Shown: positions 18,146-26,392 of the stretch, in pieces
Position numbering within the stretch: the stretch's first letter is position 1
Layout of the letters: each line of letters starts with the position of its first letter
Source of the DNA: Fuerstiella sp.
GTDB taxonomy: Bacteria; Planctomycetota; Planctomycetia; Planctomycetales; Planctomycetaceae
Assembly: GCA_022843805.1 (NCBI GenBank)
Contig: JALHMY010000078.1
Coordinates: 1 to 48,106, forward strand
DNA length: 48,106 nucleotides
Direction: 5' to 3'
Program-made: the position numbers and the translations under genes
The notes under the pieces: generated by a model
Seen by the model: only the letters and a program-made list of their open reading frames with translations
Told to the model about the DNA's origin: nothing
Database searches by the model: none

Positions 18146-20869
18146 ATGCCTAATCATGATCGTCCTACTCCAGAACAGATGCTGGCACGTGTTAAGTCAG
18201 AAGGCGAACTGCAGTCGTCTGATCGAAAACGAGGACGGTTAAAGGTTTACTTTGGCTATGCCGCAGGGGTCGGCAAAACGTTCGCCATGCTTCAGAATGC
18301 GAGGCGAGAGAAGGCCACAGGCGTGGATATAGTTGTCGGCTATGTGGAATTGCACGGCCGTCCGGAAACCGAGGCCCTGCTGGAAGGCCTGGAACAGCTT
18401 CCCTGTCTGAAGATTCCTTACCGTGGAACCACATTGCGAGAATTCAATCTCGATGCTGCACTTGCCAGAAAGCCAGAACTGATTCTGGTTGACGAGCTGG
18501 CTCATTCCAATGCACCGACTCAGCGACACGTCCGGCGCTGGCAGGATATTGAGGAACTGCTGGACTCCGGAATCGATGTCCACACCACGTGTAATGTTCA
18601 GCATGTTGAATCCCTGAATGATGTCATCGCACAGATCAGCGGTATCATCGTGCGGGAGACTGTTCCGGACGAAGTCTTTAACCACGCCGACGAGCTGGCG
18701 TTGATTGATATTTCAACGGAAGACCTGTTGGAACGGCTGCGGGAAGGAAAGGTTTATATTCCCGATCAGGCTGCTAAAGCTCTGCAGAGTTTTTTCCGCA
18801 GAGAGAACCTGACCGCACTTCGTGAGCTGGCACTTCGCCGCGCTGCGACACGAGTGCATGCCGATGTGGAAACGGCGAGACTCGGCAAAGCGACGCGTGA
18901 TGTGTGGGCCACGCAGGAACGTTTGCTTGTCTGTGTTGGCCCGAGTCCGACATCCGCAAAGGTCATTCGTGCGGCCAAGCGTCTGGCCGATTCGCTGGAT
19001 GCAGACTGGGTCGCCGTCAGCATCGATACACCTCAGACGGGAGGATTGCCTGAAGAAGCGCGCGGCCGACTTATTGCCAATCTGCAACTGGCCGAGCGTC
19101 TTGGAGCCGAAACAACGGCGCTAACCGGCGACGATATCGTCGCTGAAACGATTGCTTATGCGCAGCAGCGTAATGTCACAAAGATTGTCATAGGCAAGTC
19201 GGAGCCTTCCGCATCTCGCTGGTTCTTTCGCCGCCCTTCAGTCGTCGATCGGCTGATCAGCGACAGCGGTGACATTGACGTGTATGTGATCAGAGGAGCA
19301 TCGGAACCGCTCCCGATGTCCAGCCATTCCCCGAAACCGAATTTCCGCTGGCAACCGTGGGTGGGAACACTTGCCGTGATGGCAATCGCCACCGGCCTGA
19401 GCACTCTGTTTGACTCAGTCGGCCTGAGCGAAGCCAATCTGGTGATGGTCTATCTGCTGGGCGTTGTCGTCGTGGCCTTTCGCTGCGGACGGAACCAGGC
19501 TGTTGCAGCATCTATCCTTGCCGTTCTTCTGTTCGATATCCTCTTCGTTCCGCCCTATTATACGGTCGTCATCAATGACATTCAGTATCTCATCACGTTC
19601 GCTGTCATGTTGTTTGTGGGGCTGAGTGTATCGACTCTCGCCGCGCGCGTCCGTCGACAGGCCGAACTGTCACGTCGCAACGAAAGACGAGCGGAGGCTC
19701 TGTATCGTCTGGGCCGAAAACTGTCAGGAATCAATGGCCAGGATTTTATCGCTGCGGAATCGGAACGGGCCATCAACGAAGTGCTGGGAGGCAAGGCGGT
19801 GATCTTTCTGCCTCAGGATGGGCAGGTTCAGCCGATTCTCTCGCAGCATATTCAATTCGCTTCCAATCACTCAGAAATCGGGGCTGCTCATTGGGTTTAC
19901 GATCATGCTCAGATCGCGGGGCGGGGGACCGATACACTGCCGTCCGCACAGTATCTCTATCTGCCGCTGCTTTCCCCCAATGGAACAGTGGGAGTGTTGG
20001 CGGTTCAACATGAGGATGCCGCTCAACTTCACATGCCCGAGTATCGACTGATTCTGGAAAACTATGCGACACAGATTGCGATGGCTCTGGAACGTGACCG
20101 TCTGATGCTGGAATCGCAGAACGCGCGAGTCGAAGTGGCAACCGAACAGTTGCGCAATACTCTTCTCTCGTCCGTTTCCCATGATCTTCGGACACCTCTG
20201 GCCGTCATCTCGGGAGCCTCCAGTAGTATTCTTCGAAATCCTGCAATGACCGCGACCACACAGCGTGAGTTATTGCAGACGGTATTCGACGAATCGGATC
20301 GCCTGTCTCGGCTCGTCGAAAACCTGCTGCGTCTGACTCAGGTCACATCGGCTCAGTTCTTTGTGGCGAAGCAATGGCATCCTGTTGAAGATGTTGTGGG
20401 GTCGTCTTTGCGAAGACTGGAGCATCTGCTGGGACTCCGGCAGGTGAATGTAAAGTTGCCGACCGAAGTGCTATTGGGACAGTTTGACGCGGTGTTGATC
20501 GAACAGGTTCTGGTGAATCTGCTGGAAAATGCCTGCCGTTATACTCCGGCAGACACTCCGATCAACATCGCCGGATGGACCGACGGGGCGAGTACCGTGA
20601 TTGAAGTTTCGGACTATGGTCCAGGATTGGCGGCCGGCGATGAACTAAAAGTTTTTGAAAAGTTTCAGCGGGGGGCCAACGCAAAGCCGGATTCTCGAGG
20701 TGCGGGACTCGGACTTGCGATCTGCAGAGCAATTGTTCGCGCCCATGGCGGCGAGATCACGGCACAGAATCGTACAGAGAAGACAGGAGTTATCTTCCGT
20801 GTCCGCCTGCCGGTTCAGGGTGTTCCTCCTCATCTGAATATCGAAGACCATTTGGGAAAAGCTGATTGA
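18146..20869 (+). CDS. kdpD: Osmosensitive K+ channel histidine kinase KdpD
   Basis: A 907-aa sensor kinase with full KdpD architecture. The N-terminal KdpD domain has a Walker A motif GYAAGVGKT (37-45) and the VDELAHSN Walker B-type stretch. A universal-stress-protein-like domain follows (about 250-370), then four membrane helices (about 400-500, DUF4118), a GAF-like region (about 520-650), the HisKA H-box SSVSHDLRTPL (His about 679) and an HATPase domain with NLLENACRYTP, DYGPGL and GAGLGLAICRAI. In other bacteria KdpD phosphorylates KdpE on K+ limitation. The stop is 4 nt before the kdpE start. Confidence 0.97.
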   Translation: MPNHDRPTPEQMLARVKSEGELQSSDRKRGRLKVYFGYAAGVGKTFAMLQNARREKATGVDIVVGYVELHGRPETEALLEGLEQLPCLKIPYRGTTLREFNLDAALARKPELILVDELAHSNAPTQRHVRRWQDIEELLDSGIDVHTTCNVQHVESLNDVIAQISGIIVRETVPDEVFNHADELALIDISTEDLLERLREGKVYIPDQAAKALQSFFRRENLTALRELALRRAATRVHADVETARLGKATRDVWATQERLLVCVGPSPTSAKVIRAAKRLADSLDADWVAVSIDTPQTGGLPEEARGRLIANLQLAERLGAETTALTGDDIVAETIAYAQQRNVTKIVIGKSEPSASRWFFRRPSVVDRLISDSGDIDVYVIRGASEPLPMSSHSPKPNFRWQPWVGTLAVMAIATGLSTLFDSVGLSEANLVMVYLLGVVVVAFRCGRNQAVAASILAVLLFDILFVPPYYTVVINDIQYLITFAVMLFVGLSVSTLAARVRRQAELSRRNERRAEALYRLGRKLSGINGQDFIAAESERAINEVLGGKAVIFLPQDGQVQPILSQHIQFASNHSEIGAAHWVYDHAQIAGRGTDTLPSAQYLYLPLLSPNGTVGVLAVQHEDAAQLHMPEYRLILENYATQIAMALERDRLMLESQNARVEVATEQLRNTLLSSVSHDLRTPLAVISGASSSILRNPAMTATTQRELLQTVFDESDRLSRLVENLLRLTQVTSAQFFVAKQWHPVEDVVGSSLRRLEHLLGLRQVNVKLPTEVLLGQFDAVLIEQVLVNLLENACRYTPADTPINIAGWTDGASTVIEVSDYGPGLAAGDELKVFEKFQRGANAKPDSRGAGLGLAICRAIVRAHGGEITAQNRTEKTGVIFRVRLPVQGVPPHLNIEDHLGKAD

Positions 20870-20873
20870 AAGA

Positions 20874-21572
20874 ATGACTGTGAAAAGTTCAATTCTGATC
20901 ATTGAAGACGAATTCACTGTTCGCAAGTTCGTTCACACGGCACTGGTTGAGGCTGGGTACGCGGTGCTCGAGTCAGAAACAGCCACAGAGGGACTTCGGC
21001 TGGCAGGAGAGCACAGTCCTGCGCTCCTGCTTCTCGATCTGGGACTGCCGGACCTTGATGGAGTGGAAGTGATTCGACGCCTGCGTCAGTACTCTCGAAT
21101 TCCGATTATTGTGCTGTCAGCACGAACGCAGGAAAGCGATAAAATTGCAGCCTTTGAAGCCGGTGCAGATGATTACGTCATCAAGCCTATTGGGACTGGG
21201 GAACTGCTGGCCAGAATCCGAGTCGCACTGCGGCATGCAACGCAGGCCGCAGATGACACACCGGCAAGTTTGCACGTTCATACCGGAGAACTGGAAGTGA
21301 ACCTGGCCGACAGAGTTGTCTGGCGAGGCAAAGACATTGTCACGCTGACGACTTCTGAATACGACCTGCTGGCACTCCTCGTAAGGAATGCGAATCGATT
21401 GCTGACAGATCGGTTTCTGACAACCCAGGTCTGGGGTGATAATTCCGGCCGCAGTCTGACACAGCTGCGACTAACAATTGCGGTGTTGCGCCGTAAGCTT
21501 GAAGAGAATCCAACGATGCCGCGTCATCTTCTGACCGAACAAGGCGTAGGATACCGATTCTCGGACCAATAA
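20874..21572 (+). CDS. kdpE: Response regulator KdpE
   Basis: A 232-aa OmpR/PhoB-type regulator. The receiver has IIEDE near the N-terminus, the phospho-acceptor in LLLLDLGLPD (Asp 55), IIVLSA and a KPIGTGELLARIRVALR segment. The C-terminal winged helix (residues about 130-230) includes LTTSEYDLLALL, TQVWGDNSGRSLTQLRLTIA and the end LLTEQGVGYRF. Adjacent to kdpD with a GAAAG box before the ATG. It should activate the kdp promoter. Confidence 0.96.
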   Translation: MTVKSSILIIEDEFTVRKFVHTALVEAGYAVLESETATEGLRLAGEHSPALLLLDLGLPDLDGVEVIRRLRQYSRIPIIVLSARTQESDKIAAFEAGADDYVIKPIGTGELLARIRVALRHATQAADDTPASLHVHTGELEVNLADRVVWRGKDIVTLTTSEYDLLALLVRNANRLLTDRFLTTQVWGDNSGRSLTQLRLTIAVLRRKLEENPTMPRHLLTEQGVGYRFSDQ

Positions 21573-21786
21573 TCTTCGTTTTCATCACGTGTGCCGTCAG
21601 GGATATCCTGAGGAGTTCATTCCAGATTTATCGACAATCGTTATATTGGATTCGGCATTGCTCACTGGAGGGATGGAAAGATCAAGAGTATCCGGGCCAT
21701 TTCGTATAGTCGAAAGCTCCCTGCGGCAGTGCGAAGAATTCATCGGGCTCGGTCAGGTCGATTGCGGAATTCCCAGGGATGCGTGT

Positions 21787-22317
21787 GTGACCACTGTGGA
21801 ACTCAATGCTCCTCTGATCGTTGTGATTGAAGACGAGATCGCCATACTCCGGTTCCTGAACGCATCACTCAGCATTGAAGGCTATCGAGTTAAAGAGGCC
21901 GAGAACGCTCGTGACGGTCTGCTTTTGCTCCTGCAGGAATCGCCCGCTGCAGTGTTGCTGGATCTGGGACTTCCAGATCGTGAAGGGCGCGAATTAATCA
22001 CCGAACTTCGTGGCTGGTCTCGTGTGCCGATCATTGTGTTGTCTGCACGCGATCAGGAACGCGAAAAGGTGGCCGCCCTGGATGCGGGAGCAGACGAATT
22101 TCTCTCCAAACCCTTCCATGTCGGAGAATTGTTGGCGCGTCTGCGAGCGATCCTGAGACGGTCAGATGGGATTGGAGCAGGCGGCGAGTCACACGCGCAG
22201 GCGAGGTGCCGACGCACCAGTATTTGCTGAAGACGATCTGGGGACCGTTGAACGTTGAATAAACTTACAACCTGCGTGTCTTCGTCGCAACTCTTCGAAA
22301 GAAGATTGAAGAGAATC
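21787..22317 (+). pseudogene. Second kdpE-like response regulator, DNA-binding domain destroyed
   Basis: The receiver is intact (VVIEDE, LLDLGLPDREGRE with the acceptor Asp, IIVLSA, KPFHVGELLARLRAILRR) and resembles KdpE next door. After it the frame ends at 22230. The end of the winged helix is still readable in another frame (THQYLLKTIWGP, a stop, then LRVFVATLRKKIEENPSR), so about 45 codons of the domain are missing and the reading frame is broken. At 22318 the sequence switches to a RAYT C-terminal remnant. A GTG at 21787 is the likely original start. As it stands it could at most yield a receiver-only protein. Confidence 0.85.
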
Positions 22318-22486
22318 CCTCGCGGGTGAATAAGATGGAGACAGAAGGTGAACTCACATCGCTGCGGCACAGCATCCGCCGTGGCTTGCCGTTCGGTGAT
22401 GATTAACGGACCAGAAACAGCGCTGTTCGTCATGGTCTCGAAACGACCACTCGACCAGGGGGACGGCCGATAAAAAAGACCTGACC
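22318..22486 (+). pseudogene. RAYT transposase C-terminal remnant, copy 4
   Basis: Translation in frame gives GELTSLRHSIRRGLPFGDD, a stop, then LETTTRPGGRP, the characteristic C-terminal end of REP-associated tyrosine transposases. It matches 40060-40215. It ends with GACCTGACCCC, the same terminal sequence seen at the ends of the IS4-type copies. The N-terminal part of the element is absent. Confidence 0.8.
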
Positions 22487-22593
22487 CCTTCCCCTGCATT
22501 GGGCATTTGTAAACATCTCCTGAAAAATGCTAAGCTATCGGTGACCGACAGCATTCAACATTCTGACGTTGGAAATGATCACAGGCACCGCGC

Positions 22594-23199
22594 ATGAAGA
22601 ACAAATGGACATTCGATGATCCTCCAAATACTGCGTGCTTCACAACGACTTTCGTACTGGAAGGATCGCCGATTCTGCGAGTTTACCGCGACTACGATGG
22701 AGACTGGCAGTTTCATGGTTCGAAAGATCACCCTGCCACCGAATCCGTGTGCAAATTGGTTTGCCTTGGCGAAATGATTAAGCTCGATGCGACTCTTATG
22801 GAGCTGCATGATTTGCCTTATGGCTGGCGGGCCGAACGACAGAGTAAAGCCAAACGCTGGCAACGGAGCAAGAACAATCCGTTCCCGTCGTATGCGGAGA
22901 ATGGATACTATCTCGAAGATGCCCAGTGGCTGTCGCAGTATTTGCCCGACATTCACCCTCCCGACGAAGAGACTCGTCAGAATGTCGGACTGGGTGAATA
23001 TGTCAAACTGGTGTTTCGTTTCGCTGACGAAGACGCCGATCGCGCTGACAACGAATGTGAACGCATGTGGGTGCTTGTTCAGGAAATGGACGAGGACGGC
23101 AACTACGTCGGAGTGCTCAGCAATGACCCGCACCATGATGCCGCAAAGAACGGTGACGTCATTCACTTTCACCCATTGCACATCGCTGCTATGGGCTAG
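22594..23199 (+). CDS. Hypothetical protein with DUF2185/DUF2314-like C-terminal part
   Basis: A 201-aa acidic soluble protein. The first half has ILRVYRDYDGDWQFHG and LMELHDLPYGWRAER, a pattern shared with uncharacterised proteins that accompany immunity-type genes. The second half (ERMWVLVQEMDEDGNYVGVL, SNDP, GDVIHFHPLHI) resembles DUF2314/DUF2185-type domains. The start MKNKWTFDDPPN and 65 bp of leader are duplicated at 6266-6375. The gene begins a run of small orphan genes. Function unknown. Confidence 0.6.
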   Translation: MKNKWTFDDPPNTACFTTTFVLEGSPILRVYRDYDGDWQFHGSKDHPATESVCKLVCLGEMIKLDATLMELHDLPYGWRAERQSKAKRWQRSKNNPFPSYAENGYYLEDAQWLSQYLPDIHPPDEETRQNVGLGEYVKLVFRFADEDADRADNECERMWVLVQEMDEDGNYVGVLSNDPHHDAAKNGDVIHFHPLHIAAMG

Positions 23200-23329
23200 C
23201 TGCATAATACACGGTGGTAAAGCATGGCACCAGCAACAAGCCCCGGTCGCGGCGACGTTAGCCGTCGACTCGCAAGGTCGCTCCGAATCAGGCGATGCTG
23301 AGCTGGAGCGTTTGGTCAGGGAGAAAACA

Positions 23330-23788
23330 TTGGACGAACAATCTCTCGTTTGCCTGTATTCGGAAGTCAGCCACCGTCATGCGATCCTTGTTGACGATGG
23401 CATCACGGGGATACTTTACCTGCACGAGCCGAGTGCCGATGCGGAAAAGACTGGGGATGTTGAGGCGACCTGCTTCGCATACAACCGAGTCGATCCGATC
23501 GACCCCAAAGAAGTTAAACGCTATCGACCAGGCCCGCCGCCTATCGCCAGAGGATACGCATCGAAGGATGCCGTGTGCCGAACGCCCGAGTCGCACAATT
23601 GGAACTTGAGGTTCTCTTCGGATGGTACGGCAGTTCTTCTCATCAGAGATGGCAATCCGTGGGCCATGGTGTCGCTGGATGAACCACGTGGATTCAGCAA
23701 AGCCATCGAATCGCCGGGGCCGTGGGGCAATCCCTGGTCGATTGAAGTCTACAGGTCGACTGAGTGGGAAGGTCGAACGAGGCCATGA
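23330..23788 (+). CDS. Uncharacterised small protein
   Basis: A 152-aa soluble protein with EVSHRHAILVDDGITGILYL, AYNRVDPIDPKEV, YRPGPPPIARGYAS, WNLRFSSDGTAVLLIRDG and GPWGNPWSIEVYRSTEW. The pattern is that of a short hypothetical family I have seen in other bacteria but cannot name. The start is inferred as the TTG at 23330, preceded by a GGGAG box; the frame itself opens much earlier, overlapping the preceding gene in another frame. It follows the 22594 gene by 130 bp on the same strand. Confidence 0.55.
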   Translation: MDEQSLVCLYSEVSHRHAILVDDGITGILYLHEPSADAEKTGDVEATCFAYNRVDPIDPKEVKRYRPGPPPIARGYASKDAVCRTPESHNWNLRFSSDGTAVLLIRDGNPWAMVSLDEPRGFSKAIESPGPWGNPWSIEVYRSTEWEGRTRP

Positions 23789-24134
23789 ACCGCAGCCATC
23801 TGTGACGCGGCGCTTAATATGACAATCCCTTGATGTCTGCTTGAAGTTGTAAGTAGACTTTATCGCTGAGGAACTCCCTGACAATTCCTTTCCGGAGGCT
23901 GCACAAATGGATGATGACGAAAGCTACCCTCGACTTAGCACGTTCAGGACACATGGGAGAACTACGATTTGATTAAGAACCCCTAACAAAACCTGCGTGA
24001 GCCGCGACGTTTGTGGTTGCGTTTCAGGCAAGGAGTGAGGAAGAGACGGGATAGCCTAAGCGGACGGAGGTTGTCGAGTGTCTGCAAAACGCGGCATCGT
24101 CCTCATGAAGTTGCAGGCGGCAGGAGATGAGAGG
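23789..24134. other. Intergenic region with a possible micro-ORF
   Basis: Contains an ATG at 23907 with a strong CCGGAGG box that opens a 21-codon frame (MDDDESYPRL...) ending at 23972, perhaps the start of a lost gene. CCCCTAACAAAACC at about 23989 resembles the left end of an integron-type site, but no matching right arm was found. Base composition turns GC-rich just after this stretch. Confidence 0.35.
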
Positions 24135-24578
24135 ATGGCGGGACAGCGGCGTGTGATCGGCGGTGTATTGAAGGTTCCACTCGGCGATGGGTGGCACGCC
24201 TATGCTTGGACGCTCCCGGAGGTGGACTTCGCCTTATTCGATCTGCGGACTGATGCCGAGATGTCAGCGACCGAGGTGGTCACCCACCCGGTTGCCTTCC
24301 GGGTCATGGTCAATGGGTCGGCCTGCCTGGACGGCCTGTGGCCGCGGATCGGCAAGGTGGCCCCGCCGCCGGAAGTGTTGGCCCCTGTGCCTGCGTACAC
24401 TCAGGACCAGTTCACCGGCCAGTTCTCAATTTACCTGGCGGGAGACATTCGCCCTGCCACCCGTGCCGAGTGCATCGGTCTGGAGTGTTGAGCGTTGTGG
24501 GCACCGGAACACGTCGAAGATCGGCTCCGCGATCACTTCGCAGGTCGCCCGTGCAAGTGGATCAAGCCGCTGGTGTAG
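24135..24578 (+). pseudogene. Imm26-like immunity protein gene with an in-frame stop
   Basis: The translation begins MAGQRRVIGGVLKVPLGDG and shows the Imm26 pattern: PEVDFALFDLR, WPRIGKVA, FSIYLAGDIRPATRAECIGLE. A TGA at 24489-24491 interrupts it, yet the same frame continues with ALWAPEHVEDRLRDHFAGRP and KWIKPL to a TAG at 24576, which is the expected family C-terminus (usually GLERAAVW...HVEDRLRDH). The ATG at 24135 has AGGAGATGAGAGG just before it; earlier in-frame starts exist at 24078 and 24105. Imm26-type proteins neutralise polymorphic toxins; no toxin gene is nearby. Base composition is clearly higher in GC than the kdp region, suggesting transfer. Confidence 0.75.
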
Positions 24579-24587
24579 GCCCCGGAC

Positions 24588-24684
24588 GCAGAACCAGGCG
24601 CTGCAGCAGACGGCGGGGGCATGTAGGCTTTCTGGGATTCGTCGCTCACTCGGCCCCCGCCGTTGATGAGCCTGGTCGTTCGGC
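24588..24684. other. attC-like recombination site A (complete imperfect palindrome)
   Basis: The left arm (GCAGAACCAGG...CAGACGGCGGGGGC, 24588-24620) and right arm (GGCCCCCGCCGTTGATGAGC...GTTCGGC, 24652-24684) are inverted repeats with unpaired bases, separated by a loop of about 31 nt. Such an imperfect palindrome ending in a GTT-containing 7-mer, lying directly between a gene end and the next gene start (15 bp before the ATG at 24700), is the layout of integron attC sites. The 7-mer GTTCGGC departs from the GTTRRRY consensus by one base. No integrase gene is in the window. Confidence 0.5.
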
Positions 24685-24699
24685 TGGAGGATAACGGTA

Positions 24700-25419
24700 A
24701 TGGCTACAATCGAAGAAATTGCTCAGGCTGAAAAACAATACGTCGATGTAACGGCACGCTCAGAGTGTGTTGAGTTCATCGACAAATCTCTGCACATTTG
24801 CTGTAACGCAATTGCGATACTCGAGGAGCGACTCAATGAGATGGGCTACCCCGTTTCCTCACTGGTAACGCCTCCGAAAAAGGGCTTGTCTCAGCGGATT
24901 GCGCGGATCGAATCGCATACGGGACTTGAAATTCCCGCATTGCTGAAACGAGTTTGGACAGTCGTTGGCGGCATCTCATTTGTAGACCTTGAAAATTATG
25001 CACACGTCGATTTCTGGAAGGATATGAAAATCCTGGGCAGGAAGGGTTACTGCGACGGTGTACATATTGATTCATGCACAAAGGACTGGCTTGATTTCAC
25101 CGTAGAGGACTTCGATAGTCTGAGGGAAGATGAGACGGAAGACGATTTTTTCTATTCCATTTCGCCTGACGGCTACCACAAGGATGACATTTCCGGAGGT
25201 GACTCGTACGGTGTCAAAGACGGTCAGTGGATGCCGCCACTAATGAACTTCGAATGGCCACGTAAGTTCCGACCATTGAGCGCAACAGGCAGCACGGTTG
25301 ACTTGATGGCCTATCTGCGAACATCGATCCTCGAGTGTGCCGGATTCCCGGGGTTGCTCGGAAACAAGGCGTTTGAACCAATTCGAGTTCGTTTGATCGA
25401 ATCGCTTCCGGTATTCTAA
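24700..25419 (+). CDS. SUKH (SMI1/KNR4)-like protein
   Basis: A 239-aa soluble acidic protein. IPALLKRVWTVVGGISFVD is the hallmark N-terminal motif of SMI1/KNR4-type domains, followed by SISPDGYHKDDISGGDSYG and a C-terminal DLMAYLRTSILECAGFPG that recurs in bacterial SUKH-like proteins. SUKH proteins are frequently immunity factors against contact-dependent or polymorphic toxins; here no toxin partner is seen. GGAGG lies 9 nt before the ATG. It is flanked by attC-like sites A and B. Its composition is closer to that of the host than its two GC-rich neighbours. Confidence 0.7.
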   Translation: MATIEEIAQAEKQYVDVTARSECVEFIDKSLHICCNAIAILEERLNEMGYPVSSLVTPPKKGLSQRIARIESHTGLEIPALLKRVWTVVGGISFVDLENYAHVDFWKDMKILGRKGYCDGVHIDSCTKDWLDFTVEDFDSLREDETEDDFFYSISPDGYHKDDISGGDSYGVKDGQWMPPLMNFEWPRKFRPLSATGSTVDLMAYLRTSILECAGFPGLLGNKAFEPIRVRLIESLPVF

Positions 25420-25436
25420 TGGATCGTCTCACCAGC

Positions 25437-25456
25437 GAGTGAGCTTGTCGTTTGGT
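25437..25456. other. attC-like site B (right half)
   Basis: GAGTGAGCTTGTCGTTTGGT aligns with the right arm of site A (TGATGAGCCTGGTCGTTCGGC), sharing TGAGC, TGGTC/TTGTC and GTTYGGY. It lies 20 bp before the next gene start. A matching left arm after the 25419 stop is not evident, so the site may be truncated. Confidence 0.4.
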
Positions 25457-25476
25457 GCGAAAAGGGGGAGACCGCA

Positions 25477-26082
25477 GTGCAACTGGAACAGGTGACGTTC
25501 ACAGGCCCGCCGCTCACCGACGGCGACTTACTCGTCCGCCTTCCGGCCAACCTCGCCGGGCTGCTGCGGCAGATTAACGGGTTCATTCAGTTCCACGGCG
25601 GTCTGCACGTGCGCGGGGCGTGCCATGAGCCGGACTGGCACTCGCTGCGGGATGCGTGGGACGGCGAGGCCGCGTTCTGGCGGCTGTATCCCGAGGTCAA
25701 CCAGGCCGACGTGCCGTTCGCTGAGGATTGCATGGGAGACCAGTTCCTGCTGCGGGATGGAGTGACTCACAAACTGGCCGCAGAGACAGGCGAGGTCGAG
25801 TCGCTGGGCGTCGGCCTGCGGGAGTTTTTCGAGGCGGTGGCGGCCGACCCGGTTGAGTTTCTCTCGCTTCACCCTCTCTTACAGCACCAGGAGGACGGCG
25901 GCCAGCTGGAACCGGGCCAGCTGCTCGCCGCGTACCCGCCGTTCTGCACCACGGAGTCGGCGGACGGCGTGAATCTGGCCCCAATCTCCGCGGGTGAGCG
26001 GCGGCGGTTCCTCGCGGACATGGCCGCCCAACTCCGGGACGTGCCTGATGGCGACACGATCGAATTCCGGGGCGTCGACTAA
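25477..26082 (+). CDS. SUKH (SMI1/KNR4)-like protein, GC-rich
   Basis: A 201-aa soluble protein, read from a GTG with GGGGGAG 6 nt upstream. LPANLAGLLRQINGFIQFHGG is the SMI1/KNR4-type N-terminus, followed by DVPFAEDCMGDQFLLRDG, a motif of this family in bacteria, then VEFLSLHPL, GQLLAAYPPFC and a C-terminal LRDVPDGDTIEF. Probable role: orphan immunity protein or protein-interaction module. Codon use is strongly GC-biased compared with the kdp genes, as in the Imm26-like gene. Confidence 0.75.
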   Translation: MQLEQVTFTGPPLTDGDLLVRLPANLAGLLRQINGFIQFHGGLHVRGACHEPDWHSLRDAWDGEAAFWRLYPEVNQADVPFAEDCMGDQFLLRDGVTHKLAAETGEVESLGVGLREFFEAVAADPVEFLSLHPLLQHQEDGGQLEPGQLLAAYPPFCTTESADGVNLAPISAGERRRFLADMAAQLRDVPDGDTIEFRGVD

Positions 26083-26086
26083 AGGC

Positions 26087-26125
26087 GCACCGAACAATCC
26101 CTTGCAGCAGTCCGCGGGGCATGAT
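26087..26125. other. attC-like site C (left half), interrupted
   Basis: GCACCGAACAATCC...GCAGCAG...CCGCGGGGCATG directly follows the stop at 26082. GCACCGAAC is the reverse complement type of the right ends of sites A and B (GTTCGGC, GTTTGGTGC), and GCAGCAG-(A/T)C-CGGGG matches the left arm of site A. The right arm is missing; a MITE and IS derivative occupy the following DNA. Confidence 0.45.
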
Positions 26126-26166
26126 TCGTTTTTCGTAAACACAGCTCACGCAGCCCATGCCGCGGG

Positions 26167-26392
26167 TTTTGAAGTTGGGCACTTTCTAACCGCGAAGCGG
26201 TGGCAGCATGTAGCCCATGGCGTAAGCCGTGGGAAAACGAAGCCAGCCCAACCGAAAGCCACGAAGTGGCGACAGCAATCTCTGCTGTCGCCACTTCGTG
26301 GCTTTCGGTTCAAAAGACACCAAAAACCGCGGGTTCACACCCGCGGCTACATGCTGTCGCTCCTTCGGAGCTGAAAGTGTGCAACTTCAAAA
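26167..26392 (-). mobile_element. 226-bp palindromic MITE, copy 1
   Basis: Bounded by inverted repeats (TTTTGAAGTTGGGCACTTTC left, GAAAGTGTGCAACTTCAAAA right; two mismatches). It has the same internal order of hairpins as 39761-39986 but in reverse orientation, including a central palindrome of about 20-nt arms (CCACGAAGTGGCGACAGCA and its complement). It lies at the edge of an IS4-type derivative; no target duplication is visible here (CCGCGGG against CCGTAAGC). Confidence 0.85.

Noticed and set aside
22787-23329. The frame from 22787 as an N-terminal extension of the gene at 23330
   Set aside because: It overlaps most of the well-supported gene at 22594 in another frame, and the translated residues before about 23315 look random.
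23989-24075. A further attC-like site before the Imm26-like gene (CCCCTAACAAAACC...)
   Set aside because: No right arm complementary to CCTAAC and no GTTYGGY end were found, so the resemblance is only to the left box.
24489-24491. Selenocysteine decoding of the in-frame TGA in the Imm26-like gene
   Set aside because: The family has no selenoprotein members known to me, no hairpin of SECIS type is evident right after the codon, and aligned relatives have an ordinary residue there. A nonsense mutation is simpler.
26270-26310. The long palindrome inside the MITE as a transcription terminator
   Set aside because: It occurs identically in all three mobile copies, has no T-run and is better explained as part of the element.
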